Below, piece by piece: positions 24,387-36,608 of a DNA stretch of 64,000 nucleotides (within the stretch, counting starts at the first letter, position 1; the number at the start of each line of letters is the position of its first letter). Below the pieces are notes generated by a model that saw only the letters and a list, made by a program, of their open reading frames with translations, did not search any database and was not told where the DNA came from. The stretch is from Seiridium cupressi (lineage: Eukaryota; Ascomycota; Sordariomycetes; Amphisphaeriales; Sporocadaceae): positions 310,001 through 374,000 of the forward strand of contig JARVKI010000020.1 in the NCBI GenBank assembly GCA_036674765.1, given 5' to 3'. The position numbers were made by a program, and so were the translations under genes.

Positions 24387-24715
24387 GATGGATTGGAGAC
24401 TTCTGAACTCAAAGGAAGTCCCAGATTATTTTAGTACTCAAGATGCTACGACTACAACTCTGGGAGGAATAAAATGCGTCAATAGGGGAATAGCGACTGC
24501 CTCAGTCACCATCACTGCGGGTTTCGAGGCGCCCCTCCAACATTTTGCTGCGCATCGGTGCGGGGGCGGGGCACATTTTCCACGACCCTGGCCGAGTTCC
24601 AGCGGGGCTCCGTGTTGGGCCCGATCTTGGCCGACGTGACTTCCACCGGTGGCTCCAAAAGCCGAGCACTTGACATACCTCCCCATGACAAACACTTGGA
24701 ACGGGCGACTTCGAT
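24387..24715. promoter_or_regulatory. 329-bp shared divergent promoter region
   Basis: Separates the start codons of the HAD phosphatase (minus) and the TPR protein (plus). It contains a GC-rich GGGGGCGGGGC stretch near 24563. No specific factor site is claimed. Confidence 0.45.
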
Positions 24716-25685
24716 ATGTCTGCTGAATCGCAAGAAAAGAAGGAAGTGGTATCTGCCGACAACGAAGATGAAGACCTAGGGCCACCGGCAAGGTTTCCAC
24801 CTGAGGAAGAAGCGGCATGTAAACAAACGGTTCTCACGTCGCTACTTGAGAAGCCGTAGACTAACGTGCTGTCACCCGGTAGGAGCTGCTCAACGAATCG
24901 AATGACAAGAAGTCCGAAGCGAACAAACTTTTCTCGTCTGCTAGCTACGAAAACGCAATCACCAAGTACGAGGAAGCCGCATCAGTGTGCCCCCACTACC
25001 TCGACTACGAACTGGCGGTCCTGCAGTCCAACATCGCCGCGTGCCACCTGAAGCTGGAGCAGTGGAAGGAAGCTGTCGGCAGCGCAACGAAAGCCATTGA
25101 TGGTTTGGACAAGATCGAGAAGGCAGAGGCGACTGCCCAAGATAAGGAACAGAAGGCCGCCGAGTCCAGCAAGAACGAAGACGATGGCGTAGAGGAGGAA
25201 ATAGTGAGCACCGGTGCCCAGAAGAGTGCGCCCGCCTCGCATCAGGAAACCGAGGCCGAAGAACTCGCGCGCAAGCGCAGAGAGGATAGACTCAGGATAC
25301 GCGCCAAGGCACTCATGCGCCGAGCGCGGGCGAAGAGCGAGCTGGGTGGGTGGGCCAATTTGTCCGGCGCCGAGGACGACTACAAGACGTTATCTGCCAT
25401 GACGAACCTCAGTCCGGCGGACAAGAAGATCGTGACATCGCAGCTGAGGGCGCTTCCACCGAGGACGAAAGCTGCCCAGGAGAAGGAGATGGGCGAGATG
25501 TGGGGGAAGCTGAAGGATGTGAGTAGTTGATTCTTTCTCCCGGGATGGGTGCGAGATCAGGATTTCTAACCGACATGCAGCTTGGGAACGGCATTCTGAA
25601 GCCTTTTGGTCTCAGTACCGACAACTTCAACATGGTCAAGGACGAGAAATCTGGAGGCTACAGCATGAATTTCAACCAGAAATAG
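24716..25685 (+). CDS. TPR protein similar to TTC1
   Basis: Exons 24716-24829, 24883-25518 and 25581-25685 give 855 nt and 284 aa. The first intron uses a weak GTTCTC donor but has an ideal GACTAAC branch, a TAG acceptor and a 53-bp length, and it keeps the frame. After an acidic N-terminus ([19 protein letters not shown]) come three TPR-like helical pairs: [40 protein letters not shown], and after a charged insert [19 protein letters not shown]. The C-terminus, [16 protein letters not shown] then [10 protein letters not shown], is the signature end of the TTC1 family (human TTC1, an Hsp70/Hsp90-binding co-chaperone). The charged insert (about residues 105-150) is longer than in animals. The cytosolic co-chaperone role is inferred from the family. 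Confidence 0.88.
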
Positions 25686-25909
25686 AGAGTGGCATCATCC
25701 ATTTTCTCATGTAAGATCATGATCTAGTGATTTGGTCATTTAGACCATTGCAACCAGTTGAGCGTCCCTGCCCAACAGTTATATCAAGAGTTGCATCCCA
25801 ATTTTCATAAGTACCGGCATTGTCAGGTTACTGAACACGCAAGATCCTTCATACCTTCGCTTGTTTAATGTATCCTACACGTGCAGGTTGTCTCTATATA
25901 CTTGCAACA

Positions 25910-27124
25910 TTATGTTATCCAGATGCCCGTTGCGATTGCACAAATCCAAAATACCCAAGTAATGGTAGTGATAGACTGAGCGCCGTTACCATTATCGCTG
26001 CCACTCCCCCCTTCACCACTGCCAGTGTTGTTACCGGTGCTAGTATCATTACCACCACCACCGCTCGTGTCGGTCCCGTTTCCACTTCCAGTATCCGTAC
26101 CGTTACCACTTCCATTATCGGCTGTTCCATTGTATTCTTGCCCCTTTTCTCCCACTGACTACAGCACAAATCATGTTAGCTTCTTACTTCCATCAACGAT
26201 GAAAAATTTGGGAGAAGGATGAAAAATTCGCTTGTTTGCTACACTTACAAATCCATTGGCCTCCCCACCGACATACAGATCGCCCAAAGTACTGAGACTA
26301 CCATCGTTCTCAAATAGAGACAGGCCAGCCCCGGTCCAATTGTTCGCTCCGTCCGGCCTGAAGATTCCAAACCACGCGTAACGTTCCACAAAATCTAGTG
26401 TATCCAAGTAAGGCAGAGTCTGGCTCATGACCGCATAGTTGGCGTTCATGGGAGCACCAGGTACTCCAAGCTCCGTAACCCACATCTCAAGATCGCCCTG
26501 AAGTCCGACTTTGGAGTCTTTGTACCATGCAGCCAACTGCCCAATCCACGACGTCATGCCTAAAAAGTCGCCGTACCAATGGACAACAACGAAATCTGTC
26601 GGGCAGCCGTTCTTGGGGTCGATCGCCCAGCAGGCGGCATTGAAGTCTTGAAGCCATTGGAACCCACGCGTCGACCCCGTAGTAGTGGGATGCGAAATCT
26701 TGAAGCGACTCCTCAGGGGCACAATCTTGGCGATGTAGTCCCGGGCTGCATCCTGTGGGCTCAGCTCCGAACCCCCTGTTTCGAAGGTACCATCGGGCTC
26801 GTTGAAGGTAAACAGGTACTTGGACGAGTCGGGGGCGTCTTTCAACGCGTCAAGGTCCGCATCTAGCTTGGTGTTGTTGTGGATGGTCGGCACGAACTCG
26901 ATGATGTCGGCTTGATCTCCCGAGAACATCTCCTGGGGCGCCGTCCGCGGAGTCCATGTGTAGTACCAGTTGAGAGGCGACTTGGATGACAGAAGGAGGT
27001 TATAATCGGCAGAGTGGCCGCCAACTATATAGGCAATGCCGCGTTTCGAAGTCGCATTGGACTCGGCTGTGGTCTGCGACAGTAAAAGAGAGGAAGCAAG
27101 CAACAAGGCAGAGATTGGTTTCAT
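25910..27124 (-). CDS. GPI-anchored GH128 (Asl1-like) beta-1,3-glucanase
   Basis: Two exons, 27124-26249 and 26158-25910, join in phase 0 (1125 nt, 374 aa). MKPISALLLASSLLLSQTTA is the signal peptide. The catalytic barrel follows: KRGIAYI, WYYTWTP, FVPTIHN, FNEPDG (probable acid/base Glu), DFVVVHWYGDF, MWVTELGVPG (probable nucleophile Glu) and FVERYAWFGIF. The second exon is a Gly/Asn/Ser/Thr linker with repeated GNGTDTGS units, ending in a hydrophobic tail (TITWVFWICAIATGIW) expected of a GPI-anchor signal. Without the intron the frame would stop after VSVANKR... and lose the anchor. The enzyme probably acts at the cell wall on beta-1,3-glucan; fission yeast Asl1 is the family namesake. The gene is convergent with the TPR gene, 224 bp apart. 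Confidence 0.92.
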
Positions 27125-28795
27125 TATCGAGACCCGAGAATCTCGGTCGGAATTATCAGCCCAACAAAGCACGATACAAACGGCAGACACAAACTAATAT
27201 GACGAAAGAACGAATGGACGACTGTCTCAGTCTATCGAAATCATGGAGAACACATTCACAAAGCATGAGAATCAGAGACTGAAAGATGAAATTGACCAAG
27301 AGAAAGTAGCGCGAAATGGGCCAGATCCTCGCGGTAGTACGCGCTTCTTCAACAAGGTTTCCGCGCGCTGCAGGGTCTACCATTGGTTCGCGATGCCCTG
27401 GTGGGAGTTTGTGACTAGGCCTAGGTATTGGATCGACCCCTGAGCGGAAGCTGGGTATGCGTCGGGGAAATTGGAGTAGTTATGTGCAGAAGCGATACCT
27501 GAGCAGCCTTGCTCATCCACACTGCTGCTGGCCGTGTCAACCACTTTCAAGCACATAAGGCTGTAGGTCCGGTGGCGATGAGCAGTATGTCTCTGGTGGT
27601 TATCCATTCCGTCAGTGCATGGCGGTTCGTGTATACTTTTCATGTAAGATCGCGTTTAGAGGAACGTCGCTTTGGATCGAATGGCAGCCTCTTTGGGGGA
27701 ATACATGGATCCAATACTTGGGGACCCCAGACTTCCAGCACATGCCCAACGCAAAGTCCAGCGGGGATAGGTACAATAATGTTGTGAGTGGATGGCACTC
27801 ACGTGCCTCAGCAGGGTGGTTAATCAATTAATGGACTCGATCAATCGAGGATCCCTGCGTCAATCAAGTCCGTCGCGAAATAGAGTTAAATCTGGGCCCC
27901 AAAGTCCAGCCTTTTCAGCCCATGTAAAGGCACACACAGCACAGCTGCACCTACCCCTCTATGGCAGATGCGCCGTCTAGTGACGTCATGGAGGCCTGAG
28001 ACGACCCCTCCCCAGGCACATGCATTGCATCTCCCGAAAAGTCGGATCCAATGTCGCACAAGAAGCTGCCCAGTTTCCAACTCCTGACGGACTGATACGG
28101 AGGCCCTCCAAGCGGGAGATGCCGCTGCGGTCGAATTACGCTCAAGTTGTATTAGTCGATCATGGGTCGAGGCTGTAACACGTCTTGGCATCGCGACTGC
28201 CAACCAGTGTATCCCCCTCACAGCTACCCCGCGAGTCACGATCTGAGTCTGATCGAGTTCCCTTCCCACCGGTGTCGGATGAAGCAACTTGGGTAGAGAA
28301 GGCTGAATTCCCAAATGCTGGGAACGTCTCAATGATATTTCGCTTCACTAGAAATTAAGACATGATGCGTAAATCTTTTGTGAAAATAGAGGCTCAAGGT
28401 GAATTGGCTAGAACCGGGTCGCGTTTCATCTGTCAGCCTGTTTAGTCTAGCTTGTCCTCGGGTGACGGCACTCCCCCCTGCAACCAAGTACGGTTCAGAA
28501 CCTGCTGTAGTAGCAACAACCAGCCGATGACGATGCTTGAACCTGCCTTGCCTAACTCACTTACTTTACTGAGCACCAACCACCGTATCTGCCTTTGCTT
28601 ATTACTAGCAACACCCGCTGTAGCCACTTCATCTCTCCCTCGCCTGTCTGGCTCATGCGGTCGCATCCATCTCTGCCTTCTTCTGGTCCCTCTCTGATGC
28701 TCGCGCCATACGGTCCTCGCGTCCTCTCGTCAACTTGATAGTCGCTTCGCGCCTCCGCCGCGGCTAGTACGGCATTTTGCCAAGCCTTGCTTATC
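27125..28795. other. intergenic region upstream of the GH128 and phospholipase D genes
   Basis: 1.67 kb between divergent starts, so it holds the promoters and 5' UTRs of both genes. A pyrimidine-rich tract at about 28600-28730 precedes the phospholipase D start. Open frames in it overlap on both strands and show no domain. Confidence 0.45.
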
Positions 28796-31700
28796 ATGTC
28801 TCACTCTCCAGAGAAGAGCGGCTCTGACAGCGGGAGCCATGGCTTTTCCGACAAGCTCCACGACCTCAAGGACAAGTTCAAGCACACCCGCCTTCACGAC
28901 GCTAAAATTTCCCTGATCCACAAGAAGTGAGCTGTGCCATGTTCTGCATAATGGGAGAGCGTGCTAACCCGTCCAAGGCATCAAATTGGCAAGTTTGGGA
29001 ATCTGGTAGGTCCTGCTTGAATCATGGTGAAATGAGGGGAGGATATCAAGCTGATTCGTCCGTAGTTCAATTCTGCTCATCGTCACGATGAAGAGCATGA
29101 GAAGGCCTGCGATGAGAAGCGCGCCAAGATTGGAGAGGAACACCGCTTCACCTCTTACTTCCCAGAGCGAGATGGCAATATGATCAAGTGGTATGTAGAT
29201 GGCAGGGACTATTTCTGGGTAAGACTACCGATCAGCCAATAGTATTGTGACTATCTCTAATCCGGCCATAGGCTGTCTCAGTCGCGCTAGAACAGGCCAC
29301 AGAGACCATATACATAGCGGACTGGTGGTTGTCACCGGAACTGTTCTTGAGACGTGCGCCATATTACAACCAGGAGTGGAGATTGGATGAGGTCCTGAAA
29401 CGCCGTGCCGAAGCCGGTGTCAAGATCTTCGTTGCTGTCTATCGTGAAGTTGAGGCGGCCATCACGTGCAATTCCGCGCATACGAAGCATGCACTGCAGG
29501 CTTTATGTCCGGAGGGATCTCCAGGATACGGAAACATCAAGATCATGCGACATCCTGATCACAATGTGCTCGAGAACGCTGCCGACATGACCTTTTACTG
29601 GGCGCATCATGAGAAGTTCATTGTTATTGACTACAAGATGGCCTTTATTGGTGGTCTTGATCTTTGCTTCGGCCGTTGGGACGCCCACCAGCATCCACTA
29701 AGTATGACGATAACTCCACTGGCCCAGCACGAGGTATACTAACAATTGTGCAGGTGACGCCCATCCTGAAGGAGTTGCCAATGAGGTATGGCCGGGACAG
29801 GATTTCAACAACAATCGTGTCATGGACTTCCAAAATGTCAAGGACTGGCAGCAAAACGAGTTGAACAAGGCCGACTATGGACGCATGCCCTGGCATGATG
29901 TTGCTATGGGAGTGATTGGTCCATGCGTCTACGATATCGCAGAGCATTTCGTTCTGCGCTGGAACTTCATCAAGCGCGATAAATACAAGCGTGATGACAG
30001 ATTTGATTGGATTGAGCTCCGCGGGCGACAAGGTGACGACGAGGATTTGGTTGGCGTTCAGCGCCCCAAGCATCCCGTCGGTGAATATATCACCCACCCG
30101 CTCACGCCCATGGAGACAAAGAACCTTGATAACCGTGGCACCATGCACGCACAAGTCGTGCGGTCCAGTGCTGACTGGTCAAGCGGTATCCTGAGAGATC
30201 ATTCCATCCAGAATGCGTACTCGGAAATCATCCGTAATGCCCAGCATTACGTGTACATCGAGAACCAGTTCTTCATCACCTCAACTGGCGATCAGCAGTC
30301 CCCAATCCACAACACAATCGGACGATCAATCGTGGATGCTTGCGTGAGAGCCGGAAAGGAGGGCAGGAAATTCCGCGTTATCATCCTCATTCCTGCCATT
30401 CCTGGCTTCGCCGGTGACCTTCGAGACAACGCGGCTACAGGAACACGAGCTATCATGTACGTCAAGAAGCATATCGCCCCCCGCCCCCACAGCCTCTAAC
30501 CCATTTTGTGAGAATCCAATGAACTGACTGATTACTTAGGGACTATCGTAAGTGGACAAAAAGTCATCTGATCCAAAACCTGAGCTCGTTCATCGGCAAA
30601 TGTTCAAAAGCCAAACCCATATACAATCTTTATTCTTCGCACTGATCGATTATGTACTTGGCCAACATTAACGGAATGCTAACAAACACGCAGAATTCAA
30701 GTCCATATGCCGTGGCGAGCATTCGATTTTTGAACAAATTCGCAAAGAAGGAGTTGATCCCACAAACCACATATTCGTCTTCAACTTGCGGACTTACGAC
30801 CGCCTCAACAAGACGCCGGCAATGCAGCAAAAGGAGAAAGAGACAGGCGTTAGCTACAAAGACGTACAGCGAGCTGAAGCCGAGGAAATCATGGGCAGTG
30901 GTATCCATGGCTCGAAGGATGTTGAAGGAGGTGCCGACACGCACATGGGCAAACCCGAAGGTCATGGTTTAGTCGATCGGAGTCAAAACGACAAGGAATC
31001 AGAACAAGCCATTGACGCAAAAAGAAAATTTGAAGCGGACTTTGAGGGAACGAAGGAGGTGAAATCCGCTTTCAGTGTAGCACACCATGCGATGGCGAAT
31101 ACTGGAAATGTGTCGGATGAGCCATGGGAGGGCGAGCCAAACACAGAAGTAGAGAACTGGATTCAAGAGGAGCTGTACATTCACGCCAAACTCCTCATTG
31201 TTGATGATCGCATCGTCGTTTGTGGGTCAAGTAACCTCAACGACAGGAGTCAGGAAGGTCATCATGATAGCGAGCTGTCAATTGTCATGGAGGACACGGA
31301 CCGCATCCAAAGCGTCATGGACGGCCAGCCTTTTGAGGCTGGCAGACACGCTGCCACGCTACGACGGTACCTATGGCGGGAGCACCTGGGTCTTCTGCCT
31401 CCTCAAGATCTAAATGCCGAGAACGACATCAACGCGCAGCCACCCGGTGATAACTCTCCGAATGACCCATGGGATAGAGATGATACCTATAAATTCGTCG
31501 AAGATCCTCTGTCTGAGGACCTGTGGAAGATGTGGACTGATAATGCATCCAAGAATACCGAGGTATTCCGGCACTTGTTCCATGCCGATCCTGATGACCA
31601 CGGTTTGTAGGCCCCTTTTCAAATCTCGATACAATTGGACTGACATATATCTAGTCAAAACATTCGAAGACTACGACACATTCCTTCCACCAAAGGGTGT

Positions 31701-31869
31701 CAAGGCTGGCCATATCTTCGACAGATTCCTGCCACCAGAGGACATTCGCAAGAAGCTAGACCAAATCAAGGGTCACCTCGTTTGGATGCCTCTCGATTTC
31801 TTGAAGGATGCGAATATGGCGGAGGCTGGGCTGCAGGTTAATCAGTTTACCGAAAGTGTTTACACTTAA
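28796..31869 (+). CDS. phospholipase D (two HKD motifs)
   Basis: Eight exons: 28796-28926, 28978-29005, 29066-29218, 29272-29701, 29754-30456, 30540-30547, 30694-31602 and 31655-31869. They total 2577 nt and 858 aa. Exon 6 is only 8 nt, flanked by AG and GTAAGT, and it alone keeps the frame into QFKSICRGEHSIFE. Catalytic motifs are HHEKFIVIDYKMAFIGGLD (near 245-263) and YIHAKLLIVDDRIVVCGSSN (about 690-710), both HxKx4D. Conserved PLD1 blocks IADWWLSPELFLRR, MPWHDVAMGVIG and YVYIENQFFI are present. No PX or PH domain is seen, as in the short fungal PLD class; a basic N-terminus may contact membranes. It hydrolyses phosphatidylcholine to phosphatidic acid. An insert of about 100 charged residues precedes the second HKD motif. 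Confidence 0.94.
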
Positions 31870-34187
31870 GCGTCACTTCCGGTATCTTGCGTGGCTGTGA
31901 GCATGGATTGAATGGCGCTACGGTTTTGAGGGCACTGGAATGGACTCGAACAGTCTGACGATATCAACAATTATGATTCTTAATGTCAGTTTAAGCTTCA
32001 GCACACCGTCTTTGCATTACTTTGACCATATGTTTATTGAAAACGCCGCCTTATCTGGTGGAGTTTAGGCACAAGCCGATCATGTATTCGGCGTGTCTCG
32101 ATCAGCTTGAACATCATCACTAATTTCGGGGAGGCACCAATCATCATTGCTAAAGTCAAATGCATTCCAATGTCATCCACGGCTCTGGCCGCGTCTAGAA
32201 GAACCCTGGAAACGGACTTTGGCAATAAGACGCTATATTCATGTGCATCCCGCTGATCTGATGGTTGGGTTTTTAATCATTAGATATGATTATATATCCT
32301 TTTAACGGCATGACTTTCACATACGACCATAGGTTCTAGAAAGCTCGGCATCCCGTCCGCTCTGCCCTAGATAAGCTGGAAACCGCTGGATTAGTACTCA
32401 GGTCGGTGACGACTGGGGAATCCCCGGTGTTGTATGTTTTGCATGATTTAAATTTTTGCATAGTTATTTCATAAATACATTATAAAGTTTATCGTTTTAT
32501 AATCGGGCATTTGGTTCGCTTCCTTAAGTATATAATTGACGGCCTGGTAATCTGGGGCAGGCCGAGTGCGCTATGGTTAAAGATGCGGCATTGCTGACAA
32601 GGCTATATTGCAAGAGAGTCGCCATGTCTGCATCGCGAAGTGGTAAGGTTGGGCTTGGATGCGAGGTCTCCGTTTTGGGAACACTACTTGTTCACTTTTG
32701 ACTACCGCGCGCACTTATCTGGTGGTGGACCCTACGCGACCGTTTTACGGCTCTAGCCCTGTGCTGCTGCTGCCGCCTCTTGTACTTCCATTTCTTCGCC
32801 CTTCGTCACCCCCAGCCGCCCCAGCCCCCCTTCTTTGTCCCGAGAAATACTAGGACGGTGTGTGCGTGACAGCTAACTGTCAAATCACACGGCCAACTTA
32901 TGTCGCCATGACCGGGCGCCCTTGTTCAGCTGCCCACTGCTTTGTTCTGCGTTTTGTTGCATCAGGCTTCACGTTCTCACGCGTGACGAGGATGCCCAGC
33001 GCCCCGTAACTGGTCTTCGAGAAGATGCTCCGGTCGTGGCAATCAAGCATGTAAGCATATCCTACTGAGTTTGGCCCTTGAAGGTGTGCTGATGCGTATT
33101 CGTCCCAGTGGATCCGAGGCTCAATGACAGATGAACTGGGGCTGAAGCGCGAACAAACATTGAAAAAAAAAAAAAAAGGAAGCGACAGCCGAAGACATCA
33201 CAGTGATACTGACCGTATTTTTGCAGCGTGCTGATTGCATCAACACTAGCCGAAGTGCTCGTCATGCGTTCTACTGCGTTGTACAGATGCTTGGTGTCAT
33301 TTGGAACGAAGCAGGGGCCGTAATACAAACATAAACATGTGGTCAATCAGTGATTCAGTGAAAGCTTGGTTCCAAGCCACTTCCCGCCAAATGCCGGCCT
33401 ACCTGTTATCAACTTCTTCTGAGCATGTTTCGGGTGCCTCGACAGTGAACTCAAAATTCGAAAAGCTCGTTGCATACGTGGAAGACGACGATGAAGGACA
33501 TATGGACACTCAGGCCCAGTTCTTTTCTGAGAGCAGGCGACCAACAAAAAGTACAACAATTAAGCCTATCCAAATCTTGCGTAGCGGCAAAAAAGAATTT
33601 AACGTCTAGAAGGAAAAATATAGATCTAAGCTATATCTAGGCTAAAACTTAATAATAGCATACGATTTTATTCGTAATATTATACCAGAAATACTTGGGT
33701 CAATATTAACTCGGCTAAATGCACTCGGACGGGACTCCAACAAGCAGGAATACTAGGCACGCCATATGGAATGGTAAGGCTGCCGCACAATATCATCTCT
33801 TTATTGCTCCCTATTGCATCCTTGGCTTTAATCTAAGGTATCTCTTCTCTAGTTTGGCTTCTGTTACTTCCAAATATATTGCAAAATTTGCTAGCAAATC
33901 ACAGGTCACAAATTATGTAATAATTATACTGTCACCCAACCACCGTTAGTGGAACCTCATAGGGATTAGTATCTAGATTATTTAACCTAATATGAACGCA
34001 ACCATTAAGCTCGATCTCTCAAATATCCAAAACAAGGTAAGATAGATGCTAATTATATAAATCAATAATAGATTACTAAAAAGAAAATTACATCTTTACA
34101 TACCTTGAATCATAGGTCTATAACTAGATCTATATATAATTCCCAGTTCTTTAATGGCCACTTGATAATGGCCGTCTGGTGCTTTCC
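31870..34187. other. gene-poor interval with a 5S gene and an AT-rich island
   Basis: Apart from the 5S rRNA gene there is an A14 run near 33163-33176 and a very AT-rich island at about 33610-34170 full of TATA/TTAA strings. The 33337-33609 plus-strand frame is open but unrecognised. The AT-rich island looks like decayed, RIP-type repeat DNA, which is inference from composition only. Confidence 0.45.
32319..32437 (+). rRNA. 5S ribosomal RNA
   Basis: The sequence starts with ACATACGACCATAGG, contains CATCCCGTCCGCTCTGCC (helix III region), AGATAAGC, GGATTAGTACTCAGGTCGGT and GGGGAATCCCCGGTG, and ends TGTTGTATGT followed by TTTT, the Pol III terminator. The 5' and 3' ends pair (ACATACGAC with GTTGTATGT, G-U allowed), and the length is 119 nt as expected. 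Filamentous ascomycetes carry dispersed 5S genes with sequence variants, so a single copy between protein genes is normal. Helix II has one mismatch by eye, so a slightly variant copy is possible, but no truncation is seen. A half copy lies at 57.26 kb. Confidence 0.9.
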
Positions 34188-36070
34188 TCACCACCAAGGA
34201 ACACCCCAGCACGACAAATAGGTGATCTCGTCAATCACCATTTGCGCAAGCCACGCCAGTATATCGGCCGCGAACCACCACGCCTCGAGGTCACGACGGC
34301 CAAGCGCGCCAAAGTGGTAATCATCCCTAAACTCCTCCTCGAGCCAGCGGACGTGGTTTCCACCAATATCTTCAAGCGATCGCTTTGACTTCTTCTTAGT
34401 GGCCGCGCCCGCGACGACCGTATCCCAATAGTCGTCTTGGTTGCTGAAGTCGATGCGCATCTGCGTCTCGACCTGATCACGCGGAACACGCATGAAGTCG
34501 TAGTCGAAGGTGAGATCGTAGACAACAGGCGAACGAGCCGGGTGCTCTATTTCAAACGTCACCTGTGTCTAATGGTCATGTATTCGAAGGGCTCCCATAC
34601 AGTCTCCACCTTGCCATCCTCCCTGCCTAAAGCAACAAACAACTGAATAATATTGTCCCGCGGTCTCCATGCCCCGACCTGCCATGTCACCTGCCCCGCA
34701 GCACCGTCCTTTCCAGGAGCGTAGCTCACGCCCCATCTGTAAATAGCGCGATCTTCACGATTATAAGGCTCTTTGTCGCTGTCTTCGTATTCAGGCTGCC
34801 TCTCCTTTGAAGGCTGCCAGGCCAAGTACGTGAAAAGCTCTGCCTCCTCTAAGGCGGGCATGCCCTTTAACGCCGCGGCAAAGGCCGACAAAAGGGGTTC
34901 GATCTTGCCCTGTAAGGGCTTTATCCGGAACATATCTGTATTGCGCTCCTCCACTTCCTCGCCTCCCTCTTGATCGGTATACTCCTCGTCGATCTCGTCA
35001 TCCTCTTCCTGATAGCCGACGGGCGGATAATGACCCTCGGGCATAATCTCGTAACCGCCTTCAGGATAGGGGTTTTCGTCGTGCGGCCCAACGAAGTACC
35101 AGGTCCCGTCGGGACACCAGGGGTGAAATTCGACGCGCAACCGTTTCATGCGAGGCCACATCACGGGGGCACGAAAGAGGTCCGGCGTCACAATGGCGCG
35201 TAGGTCGAGATCCTCCAGGTGCGACGCTACAGTACGCAGGCCGAGCGATACGGGATCAGCCTCGGCCGGACGGACGAGATTCGGCAGGTGGAAACTCTGG
35301 TTCTCATCCGCGTAGAATCCATTGGGCTTCCAGAACCACAGGCGCGCCTTAGTGAGCGAGGCCGGGGATTGCTCGTGCAGCTGCTGCACCGCCGTGCCGA
35401 ACTCGTGGCGCGCGTCCCGCCACGGACCGGCCCACGGCAAGGCAACTTGGCGCAGGGTGTGCAAAGTGAAGGCGATGGGCATATGCTCCCACATCCACGG
35501 GCAGTCGAGTTCGCGGAGGGCCGGCAGGCGCGTCGCGAGCTCGAGCGGCACGCGCAACGACACGGGGCGCACGTTCTCGTGAGGGATGTCGGCACTGCCG
35601 CTTCGTGATGGGAACATGCGGAGCTGAATTACGCGCTGTAGCCGTGGCAGCGCCGTCGGCTCGCGCAGGGAGAGGCGGCGTGAATGAAAGACGCGGTGAA
35701 TGCATTCCTTGGAGCTGGCGAACGACTGATTAACGACGTGCAGATCAAGTTCGAGGCCTTCTTTGCGGATAAATTCGTCGCCATCGTGTGTTTTGCTCAA
35801 CTTCTCAAAGTCGTGGAAGGCATTGAAAAGCGCATGGATCGTGGCGGAGAAGCTCGAATTGACGGCCTCGAACGCGGCAGGTGTCTCACGGCAAAGCATG
35901 GGCGACTCCTCCGAATGCTGCAGGAGGGGCAGTTCCAGGTAGTAGCCATAGCCGCGAATGCCTCCCCAGCTGCGCGCAGCTTCTTGGATGGATTCAAGGA
36001 TCGCTTGTTTGGTCTCTGTCGCCGCCATCATCACACTGCGGATGGCCAAAGGAACCGTGCAGTTGGCCAC
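34188..36070 (-). CDS. uncharacterised F-box-type fungal protein, with a possible extra 3' exon
   Basis: The main frame, 36070-34559, encodes 503 aa starting MANCTVPLAIRS. Typical features of this hypothetical fungal family are LPALRELDCPWMW, PRMKRLRVEFHPWCPDGTWY, an acidic run EEDDEIDEEYTDQEGGEEVEE and WEPFEYMTIR near the end. No canonical F-box sequence is recognised at the N-terminus, so the family label is loose. A second frame, 34562-34188, overlaps the stop in another phase and looks coding (VYDLTFDYDFMRVPRDQVE, WFAADILAWLA). A 47-bp intron with GTGGAG donor and ACACAG acceptor would join the two in phase, replacing the last 15 codons. Alternatively this is a frameshift or a separate gene. 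The region is GC-rich compared with its AT-rich flanks. Confidence 0.5.
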
Positions 36071-36608
36071 ATATAGGGACCTAGTTTACGGCCTCACCGA
36101 CGATGACTGCAGAGAGCCTTCTCAATCAGGCCTGAATCAGGTTCAAATGAGATCTCGCCACCCCGCTGAGCCCCAGTTACATGAGGGGACGTATTCTTTC
36201 CCGATTCACTTCCTCAGGTTTTCCGGTCTGTAAAAAGCTTTGTTGTACAACAGATTGTTCATCATCAACGGCTTTCGGTCCCGATATTGGATGCTGACTT
36301 TAGCTGGTCTTGCTTTGTAAACACCTAGGTCAAGCCATTTAGGGGCCAAACGCTACCTTGTAATCATCCGTCCAATGGATTCGTTTTTCTTAGTGTTAGC
36401 ACAAACCGTCAACATAAGAGGACTAGTTTACGTCATTTGCGGGCTAAATGTCTCTTCAGCTACAGCCTCGCGCCACGATAAAGAGAAGTGCGGCACAGAT
36501 TAAACAGGATATAACCATGAAGTCCACCACAGTGCAGAACGGGCTGGTCGTCAGTCCGCTAAACGAAAAAGCCTTCCTGTTATACTACCTCTGCCACGTG
36601 CTCCTAGA
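36071..36608. other. intergenic, no gene recognised
   Basis: Upstream flank of the F-box-type gene and of the following membrane-protein pseudogene. No motif is claimed. Confidence 0.4.

Noticed and set aside
30630..30965. 111-codon minus-strand frame inside the phospholipase D gene
   Set aside because: Antisense shadow of exon 7 and the preceding intron.
33337..33609. Open plus-strand frame of about 90 codons before the AT-rich island
   Set aside because: Could be an exon, but no flanking exons or family were found.
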